Source of the DNA: Vicinamibacterales bacterium | GTDB lineage: Bacteria > Acidobacteriota > Vicinamibacteria > Vicinamibacterales > 2-12-FULL-66-21 | NCBI GenBank assembly: GCA_035699745.1 | Contig: DASSPH010000032.1 | Location: forward strand, 124,001-188,000 | DNA length: 64,000 nt | Direction: 5' to 3' | Part shown: in pieces, positions 36,378 through 44,429 of the stretch | How the letters are laid out: each line of letters opens with the position of its first letter | Position numbering within the stretch: the first letter of the stretch is position 1 | The notes under the pieces: generated by a model | What the model saw: the letters and a program-made list of their open reading frames with translations, nothing else | The model's database searches: none | What the model was told of the DNA's origin: nothing | Made by a program: the position numbers and the translations under genes

Positions 36378-37170
36378 GGCGATGGCGTTGATTCGGGCCC
36401 GGTGGCTGATCGTGCTGAGCTACCGGCTGCAGTTGATCTTCTCGACCCTGGGACTGGTCGTGTCGATCGTGCCGATCTATTTCATCAGCCGCGCGATGCA
36501 GCCGATGATGGCGGGAAAGATCAGCGGCGAGGGGCAGGAGTACTTCGCCTTCCTGGTGGTCGGTCTCGTCACCATGGCGTTCGTCAACACCGCGACGAGC
36601 GCGCTGCACACCTCGTTCACCACCGACATCGGCAACGGATCGCTCGAAGCGGTCCTGGCGACGCCGATCTCGCTGCCGTCGCTGTTGACCGGGATGCTCG
36701 GGCAGGCCTTCACCTGGACGCTGATCCGCACCGTGCTGCTGCTCATCGGCGCGTGGGCGCTCGGCGCGCACATCGTGTGGAGCAAGGCGCTGCCGACCGC
36801 ACTGGTGCTGGTGCTGACCGTGCTCGCGTACGTGCCCCTGGGCATCGTCGCGGCAGCCTGCGTCCTGGCGTTCCGCACCACCGGGCCGCTGCCCACCGCG
36901 ATTGTTGCCGGCTCCATGCTGCTGGGCGGGGTGTACTACCCCACCAACGTCATTCCGTCATGGCTGGCGGCCCTGTCGGCGGTGGTGCCGCTCACCTACG
37001 GCCTCCGCTCGATCCGGCGGCTGTTCATCGACGGTGTGCCCCTGCCGGCGGTGATGGGGGACGTGGTGGTCCTCGCCGCCTTCACGCTGGTGCTGTTCGT
37101 GGTGTCGATGGTGCTCTTTGCCTGGGCGTTCAGGCATGCGCGTTACGCCGGGACGCTCGCCCAGTACTGA
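36370..37170 (+). CDS. ABC-2 type exporter permease
   Basis: 266 residues with about six hydrophobic membrane segments, beginning with LIVLSYRLQLIFSTLGLVVSIVPIY-like helices, and a late PLTYGLRSIRRLFIDG loop typical of ABC-2 permeases. The ATG lies inside the end of the ATPase gene (8-nt overlap), so the two subunits are coupled. It forms the membrane part of the exporter, presumably as a homodimer. The gene ends the NRPS/PKS transcription unit; no clear intrinsic terminator follows, but the next gene has its own promoter-like element at 37200. Confidence 0.92.
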   Translation: MREAMALIRARWLIVLSYRLQLIFSTLGLVVSIVPIYFISRAMQPMMAGKISGEGQEYFAFLVVGLVTMAFVNTATSALHTSFTTDIGNGSLEAVLATPISLPSLLTGMLGQAFTWTLIRTVLLLIGAWALGAHIVWSKALPTALVLVLTVLAYVPLGIVAAACVLAFRTTGPLPTAIVAGSMLLGGVYYPTNVIPSWLAALSAVVPLTYGLRSIRRLFIDGVPLPAVMGDVVVLAAFTLVLFVVSMVLFAWAFRHARYAGTLAQY

Positions 37171-37199
37171 CAGTTTTGGAGTCCGCGGTACGCGTCGCC

Positions 37200-37215
37200 G
37201 GGCATGGCGATTGCG
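37200..37215 (+). promoter_or_regulatory. Sigma-54-type -24/-12 promoter candidate
   Basis: The element reads GGGCATG, 4 bases, TTGC, G. It matches the RpoN consensus TGGCAYG-N4-TTGCW at nearly all informative positions, except the first T and the last base, with the correct 12-base GG to GC spacing (37201 and 37213). It would start transcription near 37226 and give a 110-nt leader to the HAF-repeat gene. Confidence 0.5.
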
Positions 37216-37272
37216 GACCAGCTCGGCACGTGGTCGGAAGAAGGCTGAATTGTGGCTGGAAGTCCAGCGGAT

Positions 37273-37290
37273 CGGCGACTTTTGTCGCCG
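37273..37290 (+). other. Perfect 7-bp stem-loop in leader
   Basis: CGGCGAC (37273-37279), loop TTTT, GTCGCCG (37284-37290). It is GC-rich and perfectly paired, 49 nt before the GTG start, inside the presumed leader of the HAF-repeat mRNA. No U-run follows, so it is not an ordinary terminator. It may protect the 5' end or be a protein site. Confidence 0.4.
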
Positions 37291-37338
37291 GTGCGGGGCG
37301 ACCGGCCGTCATCCAATAGCGCTGCAGACGGAGGAGAT

Positions 37339-38538
37339 GTGATCAAGCGTTCAATGCGAGCCGTCCGGGCTCAGGTTTGCCTCGTGGTAGCCGTCGTGCT
37401 CGCGGGCGCGGCGCCCGCCGCGGGGCAGTCGAACAGCTACACGTTCGTGAAGGTCAACGTGCCGGGCTCCACGTATACGGAGGCCACGGGCGTCAACAAT
37501 TCGGGAGCGGTCGCGGGCACCTATGCGGACGCGAAGGGCTTCGTTCACGGGTTCGTCTACAGCGCCGGCGCCTATACGACGATCGACTATCCCGGTGCGC
37601 TCTACACCTACGTGTTCGGCATCAACGCCGCCGGGCAGCTCACCGGCGGATACTCGCTGACGAACCCGCTGGGTCCGTATCACGGGTTCATCTATCAGAA
37701 CGGCGTCTTCACCGAGTTCGACTATCCGCTCAACGAAACGGACGGGCGGGGCATCAACAATCTCGGGCAGGTGGTCGGCATCTACAACGCCGGCTACGGC
37801 ACGCCCGATCACGGTTTCGTGAAGGACGGCGGCACCTACACCAGCCTCGATTTCCCCGGCGCCCCGAAGACCTACACCTTCGGCATCAACGATTACGGCG
37901 TGATCACCGGCACCTGGGTGGATGCGCTCAACCGCCTTCGCGGCTACTGGTATTTCAACGGCATCTTCAATTCGCTGAACTACCCGGGCGCGCTCCAGAC
38001 CTACGCCGGCGGCATCAACAACAGCCACGTGATCACCGGCTGGAGCCAGCAGGGCACGCTCAAGTCGAGCTACGTCGTCACCAGCCTCGCTTCGTTCCGG
38101 TCGTTCACCGTGCCGTTCGCCGGCGCGACCGCCTCGCTGGCGCGGGCGATCAACGACAGCGGCCAGGTCGTCGGCAGCTATCAGTCGCCCGAGTGTGCCC
38201 GGGGCTGCGGCTTCCTGGCGACGCCCAATCCGGCCGCGCTGCCCGCGTGCACCCAGTCGGTCTCGCTGGCGTACGCCAACAACACGCTGACGATGAATTT
38301 CACGATCGGCGCGCCGACCGCGACGACGTGGAACAAGTACCTGTACGTCAACAACGTGCCGTATCTGCTGTGGTCCGCGGCGCTGCCGCCGATCGCGCCG
38401 GCCGTGTCGACGTCGATCCCGATCTCGCTCGCGCCCGTCGGCCGCGTGGTCGCGCTGTCGACGCTGAGCACGAGCACCGGCGGCGTGATCTGCGCCGACT
38501 ACGCGGTGATCAACACCACGCCCGGCGGCACGCCGTAA
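37339..38538 (+). CDS. Secreted HAF-repeat protein
   Basis: 399 residues from GTG 37339; GGAGG (37330-37334) is 4 nt upstream. ATG 37354 is the alternative start. A basic n-region and hydrophobic stretch ending APAAGQS form a signal peptide. The body has five to six repeats of about 45 residues, each with a pattern like GINNxGxVxGxY...GFVY..G.YTxIDYPGA, the HAF extracellular repeat, probably a beta-propeller or beta-solenoid. The C-terminal part (from about 295) is a separate beta-rich domain with one Cys pair candidate. No PEP-CTERM or other sorting signal was found. HAF proteins are common in acidobacteria; their function is unknown. Its own promoter-like element separates it from the NRPS/PKS unit. 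Confidence 0.85.
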   Translation: MIKRSMRAVRAQVCLVVAVVLAGAAPAAGQSNSYTFVKVNVPGSTYTEATGVNNSGAVAGTYADAKGFVHGFVYSAGAYTTIDYPGALYTYVFGINAAGQLTGGYSLTNPLGPYHGFIYQNGVFTEFDYPLNETDGRGINNLGQVVGIYNAGYGTPDHGFVKDGGTYTSLDFPGAPKTYTFGINDYGVITGTWVDALNRLRGYWYFNGIFNSLNYPGALQTYAGGINNSHVITGWSQQGTLKSSYVVTSLASFRSFTVPFAGATASLARAINDSGQVVGSYQSPECARGCGFLATPNPAALPACTQSVSLAYANNTLTMNFTIGAPTATTWNKYLYVNNVPYLLWSAALPPIAPAVSTSIPISLAPVGRVVALSTLSTSTGGVICADYAVINTTPGGTP

Positions 38539-38561
38539 GCTGCATCCAGGGAACGCCTCGT

Positions 38562-39470
38562 ATGAAGCACGCCTCCGCGACGGCCATCGCCGACAGCCGC
38601 CAACAGGGTGCGGCGGCGGACGCCGAGGTCACCGAACGCGCCCGGCGATTCGGCGACGACAACACCCTCGTCGGCATCGTGACCGAGCCGCCGGCGGGGG
38701 TGACACCGCGCGCCGCGGTCGTGCTCATGAACGCCGGCGTGGTGCACCGCGTCGGTCCCAACCGCATGCACGTCGAAATCGCGCGCGGGCTCGCCGCGCG
38801 CGGGTTCGTCGTCGTGCGCCTCGATCTGTCGGGACTGGGCGACAGCGAGTCGCGGCGCGACAACACCCCGTTCGAGCGCGCCGCGGTGATGGAAGCGCAG
38901 TCGGTGATGACCGCCATCACCGCGGACTACGGCGTGTCGGAGTTCATCACCGGCGGGCTGTGCTCCGGGGCGGTGGTCGCGTTCAACACCGCGGTCGCCG
39001 ACCAGCGCGTCTGCGGCGCGGTGCTGATCAACCCGCAGGGGTTCGTCTCCTCGGCCGAGTGGAACGACTACGTGGTCAGCAGGGCCAAGGCGCGGAAGTA
39101 CTGGCGGCAGAAGCTGTTCAGTCTCCAGAGCTGGCGCAAGGCGCTCACCGGCAAGAGCCAGTACCGGCTGCTGGCCGGGATCATGAAGCGGCGGGCCGAA
39201 TCGCTGGTCACGCGCAACGAGTCGGTCGCACAGGTTGCCGACGGCCTCGCGGGACAGTTCGCCAGTCTTCAGGCGCGCGGCACGCGCCTGCTGCTCGCCT
39301 GCTCGGAGGACGATCTCGGCCTCGAGTACCTGAAAGCGATTCTCGGGCGCCACCTGGGCCGCGGCGGCAACGTGCAGACGCTGATGCTGCCGCGCGGCGA
39401 TCACAGCCTCACCATGGCGGTGAGCCGTCGACAGTTCCAGACCGGCGTGGAACAATGGGTGCGGCGATGA
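38562..39470 (+). CDS. Alpha/beta hydrolase with Cys at the nucleophile position
   Basis: 302 residues. The fold features are an oxyanion segment (VLMNAGVVHRVGPNR), RLDLSGLGDS, a nucleophile elbow GLCSG in place of GxSxG, an Asp candidate in SEDDLGLEYL and the His in GDHSLT. A Cys-Asp-His triad is therefore likely. The opening LVGIVTEPPAG and the HRVGPNR segment resemble the hydrolase-1 family associated with exosortase/EPS loci. It overlaps the next hydrolase gene by ATGA. Whether it serves the exopolysaccharide system or the NRPS/PKS product (for example chain release, since no thioesterase is encoded) cannot be decided from sequence. Confidence 0.82.
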   Translation: MKHASATAIADSRQQGAAADAEVTERARRFGDDNTLVGIVTEPPAGVTPRAAVVLMNAGVVHRVGPNRMHVEIARGLAARGFVVVRLDLSGLGDSESRRDNTPFERAAVMEAQSVMTAITADYGVSEFITGGLCSGAVVAFNTAVADQRVCGAVLINPQGFVSSAEWNDYVVSRAKARKYWRQKLFSLQSWRKALTGKSQYRLLAGIMKRRAESLVTRNESVAQVADGLAGQFASLQARGTRLLLACSEDDLGLEYLKAILGRHLGRGGNVQTLMLPRGDHSLTMAVSRRQFQTGVEQWVRR

Positions 39471-40324
39471 GTCCCGTCGCCCCGTTCACGCCCTCGACGA
39501 TGTCTTCGCGACCCTCTCGTCCCGTTCAATCCGAGCCCCTGTATTTCGGTCCGGATGGATCCCTCTTCGGCGTCTTTCACCCGGCGGCGCGCGTGCGGCC
39601 GCGGCCCGGCGCGATCCTGCTCTGCCTGCCGATCGGCCACGAGTACTTCCGGGTCCATCGCGCGTTCCGCAACATCGCCGTGGCCCTGTCCCGCGTCGGG
39701 TTCTCCGTGCTGCGCTTCGACTACTACGGCACGGGCGATTCGCACGGCGACTCGTCGACGGCGACGATCGCCCGCTGGCAGGCGGATATCGCGTCCGCGA
39801 TCGAGGAGCTGAAGCGGCGGTCCGGCACGCCGCGCGTGTCGATTGTCGGGCTGCGCTTCGGCGCGGCGCTGGCGTGGCTCGCCTGCCTCACCCGCACCGA
39901 TGTCGACATCCTGACGATGTGGGAGCCGGTCGTGTCGGGCAGCGCCTACTTCGATCGGCTGCGCCAGCTCGAGCAGGAGTGGCTGACGGACCCGTCGCGG
40001 CGCGCTCCGGCCGACGCGGAGCGGAAGGAGAACTGCGTCCTCGGCATGCGGCTCGGGCGCGATCTCGAGGCGCAGATCCGCGCCGTGGACATTGCCGCGG
40101 GGCCGCTCCCGGCGACGGCGCACGTCGTCACGCTGATGCCCGCGCCGGACTCGCCGGTCGAACCCCGATGGCGCGAGCGCCTGGTCGAGCGCTACGGCGC
40201 CAACAGCTACGCGTCGCTGGCCACTGGTGCGGACTGGGCCGATCCGGCTACAGTGCATACAGCGGCCTACGCCGCGGCCGGCGTGCAGGGGCTGCCGGCA
40301 ATGTTCGACAGGGTCCTCGTGTGA
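39467..40324 (+). CDS. Alpha/beta hydrolase-like protein with degenerate active site
   Basis: 285 residues. It has hydrolase landmarks: an oxyanion region (LCLPIGHEYFRVHRAFRNIA), RFDYYGTGDS and a nucleophile-elbow segment VGLRFGAALA in which Arg replaces Ser. That is the pattern of the hydrolase-2 family near exosortase systems. A C-terminal His is present (ATVHTA) but the usual Asp is not clear. It may be a non-hydrolytic binding protein or use an unusual mechanism. It is coupled to the preceding hydrolase by ATGA and to the following lipoprotein by GTGA, so the four genes 38562-42146 form one operon. Confidence 0.78.
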   Translation: MSPVAPFTPSTMSSRPSRPVQSEPLYFGPDGSLFGVFHPAARVRPRPGAILLCLPIGHEYFRVHRAFRNIAVALSRVGFSVLRFDYYGTGDSHGDSSTATIARWQADIASAIEELKRRSGTPRVSIVGLRFGAALAWLACLTRTDVDILTMWEPVVSGSAYFDRLRQLEQEWLTDPSRRAPADAERKENCVLGMRLGRDLEAQIRAVDIAAGPLPATAHVVTLMPAPDSPVEPRWRERLVERYGANSYASLATGADWADPATVHTAAYAAAGVQGLPAMFDRVLV

Positions 40325-41715
40325 AACCCGCCGCCGCCGTCGTGCTCCTCCTCGCATTGGTTGCGGGGTGTGGGTCGCGGCCGCAGTCACAGAATCCCGA
40401 CGAGCCACCGCCGCCGCCGCCGCCGGCGCCGTCTCCCGGCGAAGTCACGCTCAACGGCAGCGAGCGGCTGGCGTGGGAACAGAGCCTTTCCGGCGCCGAC
40501 GTCGGCACCTTCGCCTTCGTCGCGTTCATCGACGGCGCGCGCGCCATGCTCGGCAATACCTCGTGCACCGGCGGCGGCAGCACCGCCTCGTGCTCCGCAT
40601 CGCTGCCGCCCATGAGTCCGGGACGGCATCTGCTGCAGCTCGCGGCAGTGCGCCAGACGACCGCCGGCTTCATCGAAGGTGCTCGCTCGCCGGCCATCAT
40701 CGTGAACATGCTCGCGGCCGGCGCGTCCACCGTGACGCCGAGCGCCGCCGCGCAACCGGCGCCGGCGGACGCCCCCGCCGCGGCGGACGACGCGCGTCCG
40801 TCGATCGACGTCGTCGCCCGCGGCGTCCGCGACGTGACGGATCTCGCTGCCGCGCCCGGCGGCGGCGTCTTCGTCGCCCAGCGCCGGGGCATCATTCGCA
40901 TCCTGCGCCGCGGCGCGCTGGGGGATCCCGCGCTCGTGCTGCCGGAGGCGGTGCGCGACACGGCGCCGCTTGCGCTCCTCTCGATCGCGGTGGCGCCGGA
41001 TTTCGAGAAGAGCCGCCGCCTGTACTTCGTCTACAGCGCGCCCGTGCCGGAAGGGATCGCGTACCGTCTCGTCACTGGCCGTGAAGTGGGCGGGCGCATC
41101 GGCGAGCTGGCGACGCTCGTCACCATCGGTTCGGCGCTGCCGGGAGGCGCGGCGATCGTTCGCGTCGCGCGCGACGGCGCGCTGACCATCGCGGCAGCCG
41201 ATCGGGTGTATCGCCTCGACGCCGGCGGCGGCACGCCGGAGAGCAGCACGTCGAGGGACGGCGTCATCGCCGTGGTTCCGCACGTGACCGCTCTGGACCT
41301 GGCGTCCGACAGCGGCGACGTCTACGCCATGACCGCGCCGGACGGCCCGCGCGTGCTGACGAGGCTTCGTCCAGAGGCCGCGCGGCGCGAGGGGGACCCG
41401 GTGCACGCGTGGGCAGCGGCCGAGCGTCCCGTTGCGATGACGTGGTACGGCGGGACGGCGATCGCCGCGTTCGCCGGGCGCATGCTCGTCGGCACCGCCG
41501 GCGCGACGCTGCAGGCGATCGATGTGAGCACGCCCGCCAGGGCGTCGATCGAGATTTCGCTCGGCGACGCCGGACGGGTGAGTGCGATGACCGTGGACGA
41601 ATACGGCAGCGTGTTCGTGGCCGCTGCCGGCCGCGTGCAGCCGGCTGCTTCCGGAGCCGATACGGATGCGGGGGGCGTCATCCTCCGTCTTCATCCGCGC
41701 GAAGGAGGCCAGTGA
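40321..41715 (+). CDS. Lipoprotein with duplicated small domain and C-terminal beta-propeller
   Basis: 464 residues from GTG. A hydrophobic signal ends at the lipobox LVAGC, followed by a Pro-rich linker (a run of seven Pro). Residues about 40-120 form a small domain (LNGSERLAWEQSL...CSASLPPMSPGRHLLQLAAV) that recurs in the next gene. Residues about 160-460 look like a PQQ-glucose dehydrogenase/sorbosone-type beta-propeller (VTDLAAAPGGGVFVAQRRG, LLSIAVAPDFEKSRRLYFVY), but without recognisable cofactor ligands. It should be an outer-membrane or periplasmic lipoprotein. Function unknown. GTGA overlaps on both sides. Confidence 0.78.
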   Translation: MKPAAAVVLLLALVAGCGSRPQSQNPDEPPPPPPPAPSPGEVTLNGSERLAWEQSLSGADVGTFAFVAFIDGARAMLGNTSCTGGGSTASCSASLPPMSPGRHLLQLAAVRQTTAGFIEGARSPAIIVNMLAAGASTVTPSAAAQPAPADAPAAADDARPSIDVVARGVRDVTDLAAAPGGGVFVAQRRGIIRILRRGALGDPALVLPEAVRDTAPLALLSIAVAPDFEKSRRLYFVYSAPVPEGIAYRLVTGREVGGRIGELATLVTIGSALPGGAAIVRVARDGALTIAAADRVYRLDAGGGTPESSTSRDGVIAVVPHVTALDLASDSGDVYAMTAPDGPRVLTRLRPEAARREGDPVHAWAAAERPVAMTWYGGTAIAAFAGRMLVGTAGATLQAIDVSTPARASIEISLGDAGRVSAMTVDEYGSVFVAAAGRVQPAASGADTDAGGVILRLHPREGGQ

Positions 41716-42146
41716 GCTTCGGGTTCCGGGACGGCGGCCGGCGGTGCGCCGCCGCGGCAATCCTCGCCGGTCTGTTCGCCGGCGGGATCACGCTCGGCGC
41801 CTGCCGCAGGAGCCCGGCGCTCGCGCAGAGCGAATCGCCCAGGCGCTCGGGTCCCGAGCCGGCGCGCCTGGATGGCCAGGAGCGGGTGGAGTGGGACCAG
41901 GCGGGCAAATCGCTCGCCGAGGTGCAGGGATTCCGCTACATGGCGGTCATCGGCCAGTGGCCGCGCGACGTCGAGGACGTACGCTGCGAGGCCCGGGGCG
42001 CGGCCGGCGGTCCATTCGTGTGCAGCGGCAAGCTGCCGCCGATTCCTCACGGCGTCCACCAGCTGCGGCTGATCGCCGTCGCCAAGGACGGGCCCAAGAA
42101 TCTGATCAGCCGATGGTCGGCCCCCGTGCTGGTCGAGAAGCGATAG
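41712..42146 (+). CDS. Small lipoprotein, paralogue of the upstream lipoprotein's first domain
   Basis: 144 residues from GTG. The N-terminal hydrophobic segment ends at a lipobox-like LGAC. The rest (LDGQERVEWDQAGKSLAEV ... CSGKLPPIPHGVHQLRLIAV) aligns with residues about 40-120 of the preceding protein: the same L-GxER-xW-Q opening, two Cys, a CSxxLPP segment and GxHxLxLxAV. The two proteins therefore share an undescribed domain of about 85 residues, probably an Ig/Fn3-like beta-sandwich with a disulfide (inference). AAGGAGG lies just before the start, with short spacing. Function unknown. Confidence 0.72.
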   Translation: MSFGFRDGGRRCAAAAILAGLFAGGITLGACRRSPALAQSESPRRSGPEPARLDGQERVEWDQAGKSLAEVQGFRYMAVIGQWPRDVEDVRCEARGAAGGPFVCSGKLPPIPHGVHQLRLIAVAKDGPKNLISRWSAPVLVEKR

Positions 42147-42151
42147 CGCCG

Positions 42152-43318
42152 GTGAGCGGCGGCGCCCGGCCCATTCGCGTCGCAATCTGCAGTCGGTTCC
42201 CCGAGCAGCCCGGCCGGCCCAGGGGCGGTGTCGAGTCGGCGACGGTCGGCCTCGTCTCCGGCCTCGCCGCGCGCGGCGACGTCGACGTCCACGTGGTGAC
42301 CCTCGAGCGCGGCGTCGAGCGGCCGCGGGTCTCCGTCCACGACGGCGTCACCGTGCACCGCCTGCCGCGCAGCACGTGGCCGATGCTCGCGGATGTCTTC
42401 GTCGGTCCGGGCCGCCGCGCGATCGACTCGTACATCCGCGCGCTGCATCCCGACGTCGTCCATTTTCAGGAGACCTACGGGTTCGGCGCGCGCGGCTACA
42501 CGGTGCCGGTGGTGTTCACGGTGCACGGGTTCGACAGCTTGAATCTGCGCACCGAGCGGCGGCGCGCCTGGCGCCTGCGCGCGCCGTTGTGGCGGCTGGC
42601 GGAGCAGGCGGGCATCGGCCCGCACCGGCATCTCGTGTCGATCGCCCCCTACGTCACGCGGATGCTGCGCCGGGTCTCGCGCGCCGAGATCGCGGAGATT
42701 CCCAACGCGATCAGCAGCGAGTTCTTCACCGTGGCGCGCCGCGAGGTCGCGGGGCGCGTCCTGTTCGCCGGATGGCTCAACCCGCGCAAGAACCTGCTCG
42801 CCGCGCTCGAAGCCGTCCGCCTGCTGACGCGCGCCGGCCAGCCGATCGAGCTGCACGCCGCGGGCGCCGCGTCCGACCCGGCGTACGCCGCGCGAATCGA
42901 CGAGTACATCCGCACCCACCAGCTCGCGCCCCACGTGCGGCTGCTCGGCAGCGTCCCGCGCGAAGGCATCCGCGAGGAGTTGAGCCGGGCGTGCGCCCTG
43001 GTGCTGCCGTCGCTCCAGGAGAACGCGCCGATGGTGATCGCCGAAGCGCTGGCGGCGGGCGTACCCGTGGTCGCCACGGACGCCTGCGGCATCCCTGACA
43101 TGGTGGAGGAAGGGCGCACGGGCTTCCTGATCGATCCGGCGCAGCCGGAGATGATCGCCGATCGCCTGGGACGGCTGCTGCGCGACGCCTCGCTGCGATC
43201 GGCGATGAGCGCAGCGGCGCGCCGGAGCGCGCGGGAGCGCTGGCACGCGGACGCGGTCGCGGCGGCGACCGTCGCGTTGTACCAGCGGCTGGGCGCGGGC
43301 GCCCGCGCTACCGTCTGA
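42152..43318 (+). CDS. Glycosyltransferase family 4 (GT-B fold)
   Basis: 388 residues from GTG. N-terminal GT-B features (RVAICSRFPEQPGRPRGGVESATVGLVSGLA), the acceptor-side segment VVFTVHGFDS, and the C-terminal donor site FAGWLNPRKNLLAALEAV and EALAAGVPVVATDACGIPDMVEEG with the EX7E-type pair (ENAPMVIAEALAAGVPVVAT). It transfers a sugar from a nucleotide donor, in the cytoplasm, most likely during assembly of the exopolysaccharide made by the neighbouring genes. It is the last gene of the + strand run; its end overlaps by 11 bp the end of the convergent gene 43308-44429. Confidence 0.9.
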   Translation: MSGGARPIRVAICSRFPEQPGRPRGGVESATVGLVSGLAARGDVDVHVVTLERGVERPRVSVHDGVTVHRLPRSTWPMLADVFVGPGRRAIDSYIRALHPDVVHFQETYGFGARGYTVPVVFTVHGFDSLNLRTERRRAWRLRAPLWRLAEQAGIGPHRHLVSIAPYVTRMLRRVSRAEIAEIPNAISSEFFTVARREVAGRVLFAGWLNPRKNLLAALEAVRLLTRAGQPIELHAAGAASDPAYAARIDEYIRTHQLAPHVRLLGSVPREGIREELSRACALVLPSLQENAPMVIAEALAAGVPVVATDACGIPDMVEEGRTGFLIDPAQPEMIADRLGRLLRDASLRSAMSAAARRSARERWHADAVAAATVALYQRLGAGARATV

Positions 43319-44429
43319 GCGACAGGAACAGCTGCTCGTGCCGGGCGACGTACGCGTCGACCGTGTGCGTCGCGAGATAGTGGGCGCGGATGCGCCGCGA
43401 CAGCGCGGCGGGGTCCTGCGACATCACCGCGCGCACTGCCGCGGCGAGTCCGTCCGGCGCCGCGACGGCTCCCAGGCCGCACGACGCGATCACGTTGTCG
43501 GGATCGAGCGTCGAGACCACCGGCAGGCCGCGCGCCCACGCCTCGAGAAACGTCGTCGGCACCCCTTCGACGCTCGAGGTGGAGAGCAGCACGCTGGCGC
43601 GGCGATACTGCTCGTCGAGGCTGGCGTCGCTGATGCCGCCGTGGAGCGTCACGTTGGGCAGCGCCGCCGCCCGCGCTTCGAGGCTGCGCCCGTAATCGCT
43701 GCCGGGGGCGGATCCGATCACGTGAAAGTCCCAGCCCGGCTCGGCGGCGGCGAGATCGAGCAGCACCTCGAGCCGTTTCACCGGAACGAACCGTCCGACC
43801 CACAACAGCCGGGGATGCTCATTCCCCGCACGCTGCCGGTACCCGTCCTCGGCGAAGCCCGGATCCGGCGAGGTGTTCCGGATCACCGTCGACTCGACCG
43901 CGAACGCGGCGCGCAGCTGGCTGCGCTGCGCCTCGGTTTGCGCCACCACGGCGCGCGCGCGCCGGAGCCCGGCGCGGTAGAGCACCCGCTGCCGCCGCGT
44001 GCGCAGCAGCGGCAGCGCCGGGTCGACGTCGGCGTCGGACGCCAGAGCGAACACGAACGATCGGCCGGACGCGCGGCACCAGAGCGCCACCTGCCCGGTC
44101 TCGGCGTCTCCGCCCATTTGATACACGATCCCGGGATCCGCGCGGCGCATCGCGCGCACCAGCCCGGTCCAGCGCGGATGGAAGAAGCGCAGCACCGGCA
44201 CGCCGACCGCGGCCGCGTAGGCCGGGCGCACCGTCACGCCGGCGTGCGACGTCCCGTCCGCCTGCCCGTGATCCAGCGTCACCAGCGTGACCTGATGGCC
44301 CCGCGCGGCGAGTCCGCGCGCGAGCAGCACCTGCTGCCGCTCCGCCCCCCCGACGTACCGCGGCCGCGCCCGTTCCGCCAGCAGGTCGTAGCACTTCAGT
44401 CCGACGATGCAGATGCGGAGCGGCGTCAA
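43308..44429 (-). CDS. Glycosyltransferase family 4
   Basis: 373 residues from a TTG start that overlaps the stop of the upstream epimerase gene (TTGA). ICIVGLKCYDLL and YVGGAERQQVLLARGLAARGHQVTLVT open a GT-B fold; LLWVGRFVPVKRLEVLLDLAA and SSVEGVPTTFLEAWARGLPVVST form the donor-binding half with the conserved Glu pair. It is the last gene of a five-gene minus-strand operon (48025 to 43308) containing two SDR sugar-nucleotide enzymes, a nucleotidyltransferase and a deacetylase, and probably adds one sugar of the repeat unit. Confidence 0.88.
   Translation of the reverse strand: MTPLRICIVGLKCYDLLAERARPRYVGGAERQQVLLARGLAARGHQVTLVTLDHGQADGTSHAGVTVRPAYAAAVGVPVLRFFHPRWTGLVRAMRRADPGIVYQMGGDAETGQVALWCRASGRSFVFALASDADVDPALPLLRTRRQRVLYRAGLRRARAVVAQTEAQRSQLRAAFAVESTVIRNTSPDPGFAEDGYRQRAGNEHPRLLWVGRFVPVKRLEVLLDLAAAEPGWDFHVIGSAPGSDYGRSLEARAAALPNVTLHGGISDASLDEQYRRASVLLSTSSVEGVPTTFLEAWARGLPVVSTLDPDNVIASCGLGAVAAPDGLAAAVRAVMSQDPAALSRRIRAHYLATHTVDAYVARHEQLFLSLRR

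Noticed and set aside
37339-38538. HAF-repeat protein as an exosortase (PEP-CTERM) substrate.
   Set aside because: The C-terminus ends in a Thr/Pro/Gly stretch without a PEP motif, hydrophobic helix and basic tail; no exosortase gene is in the window.
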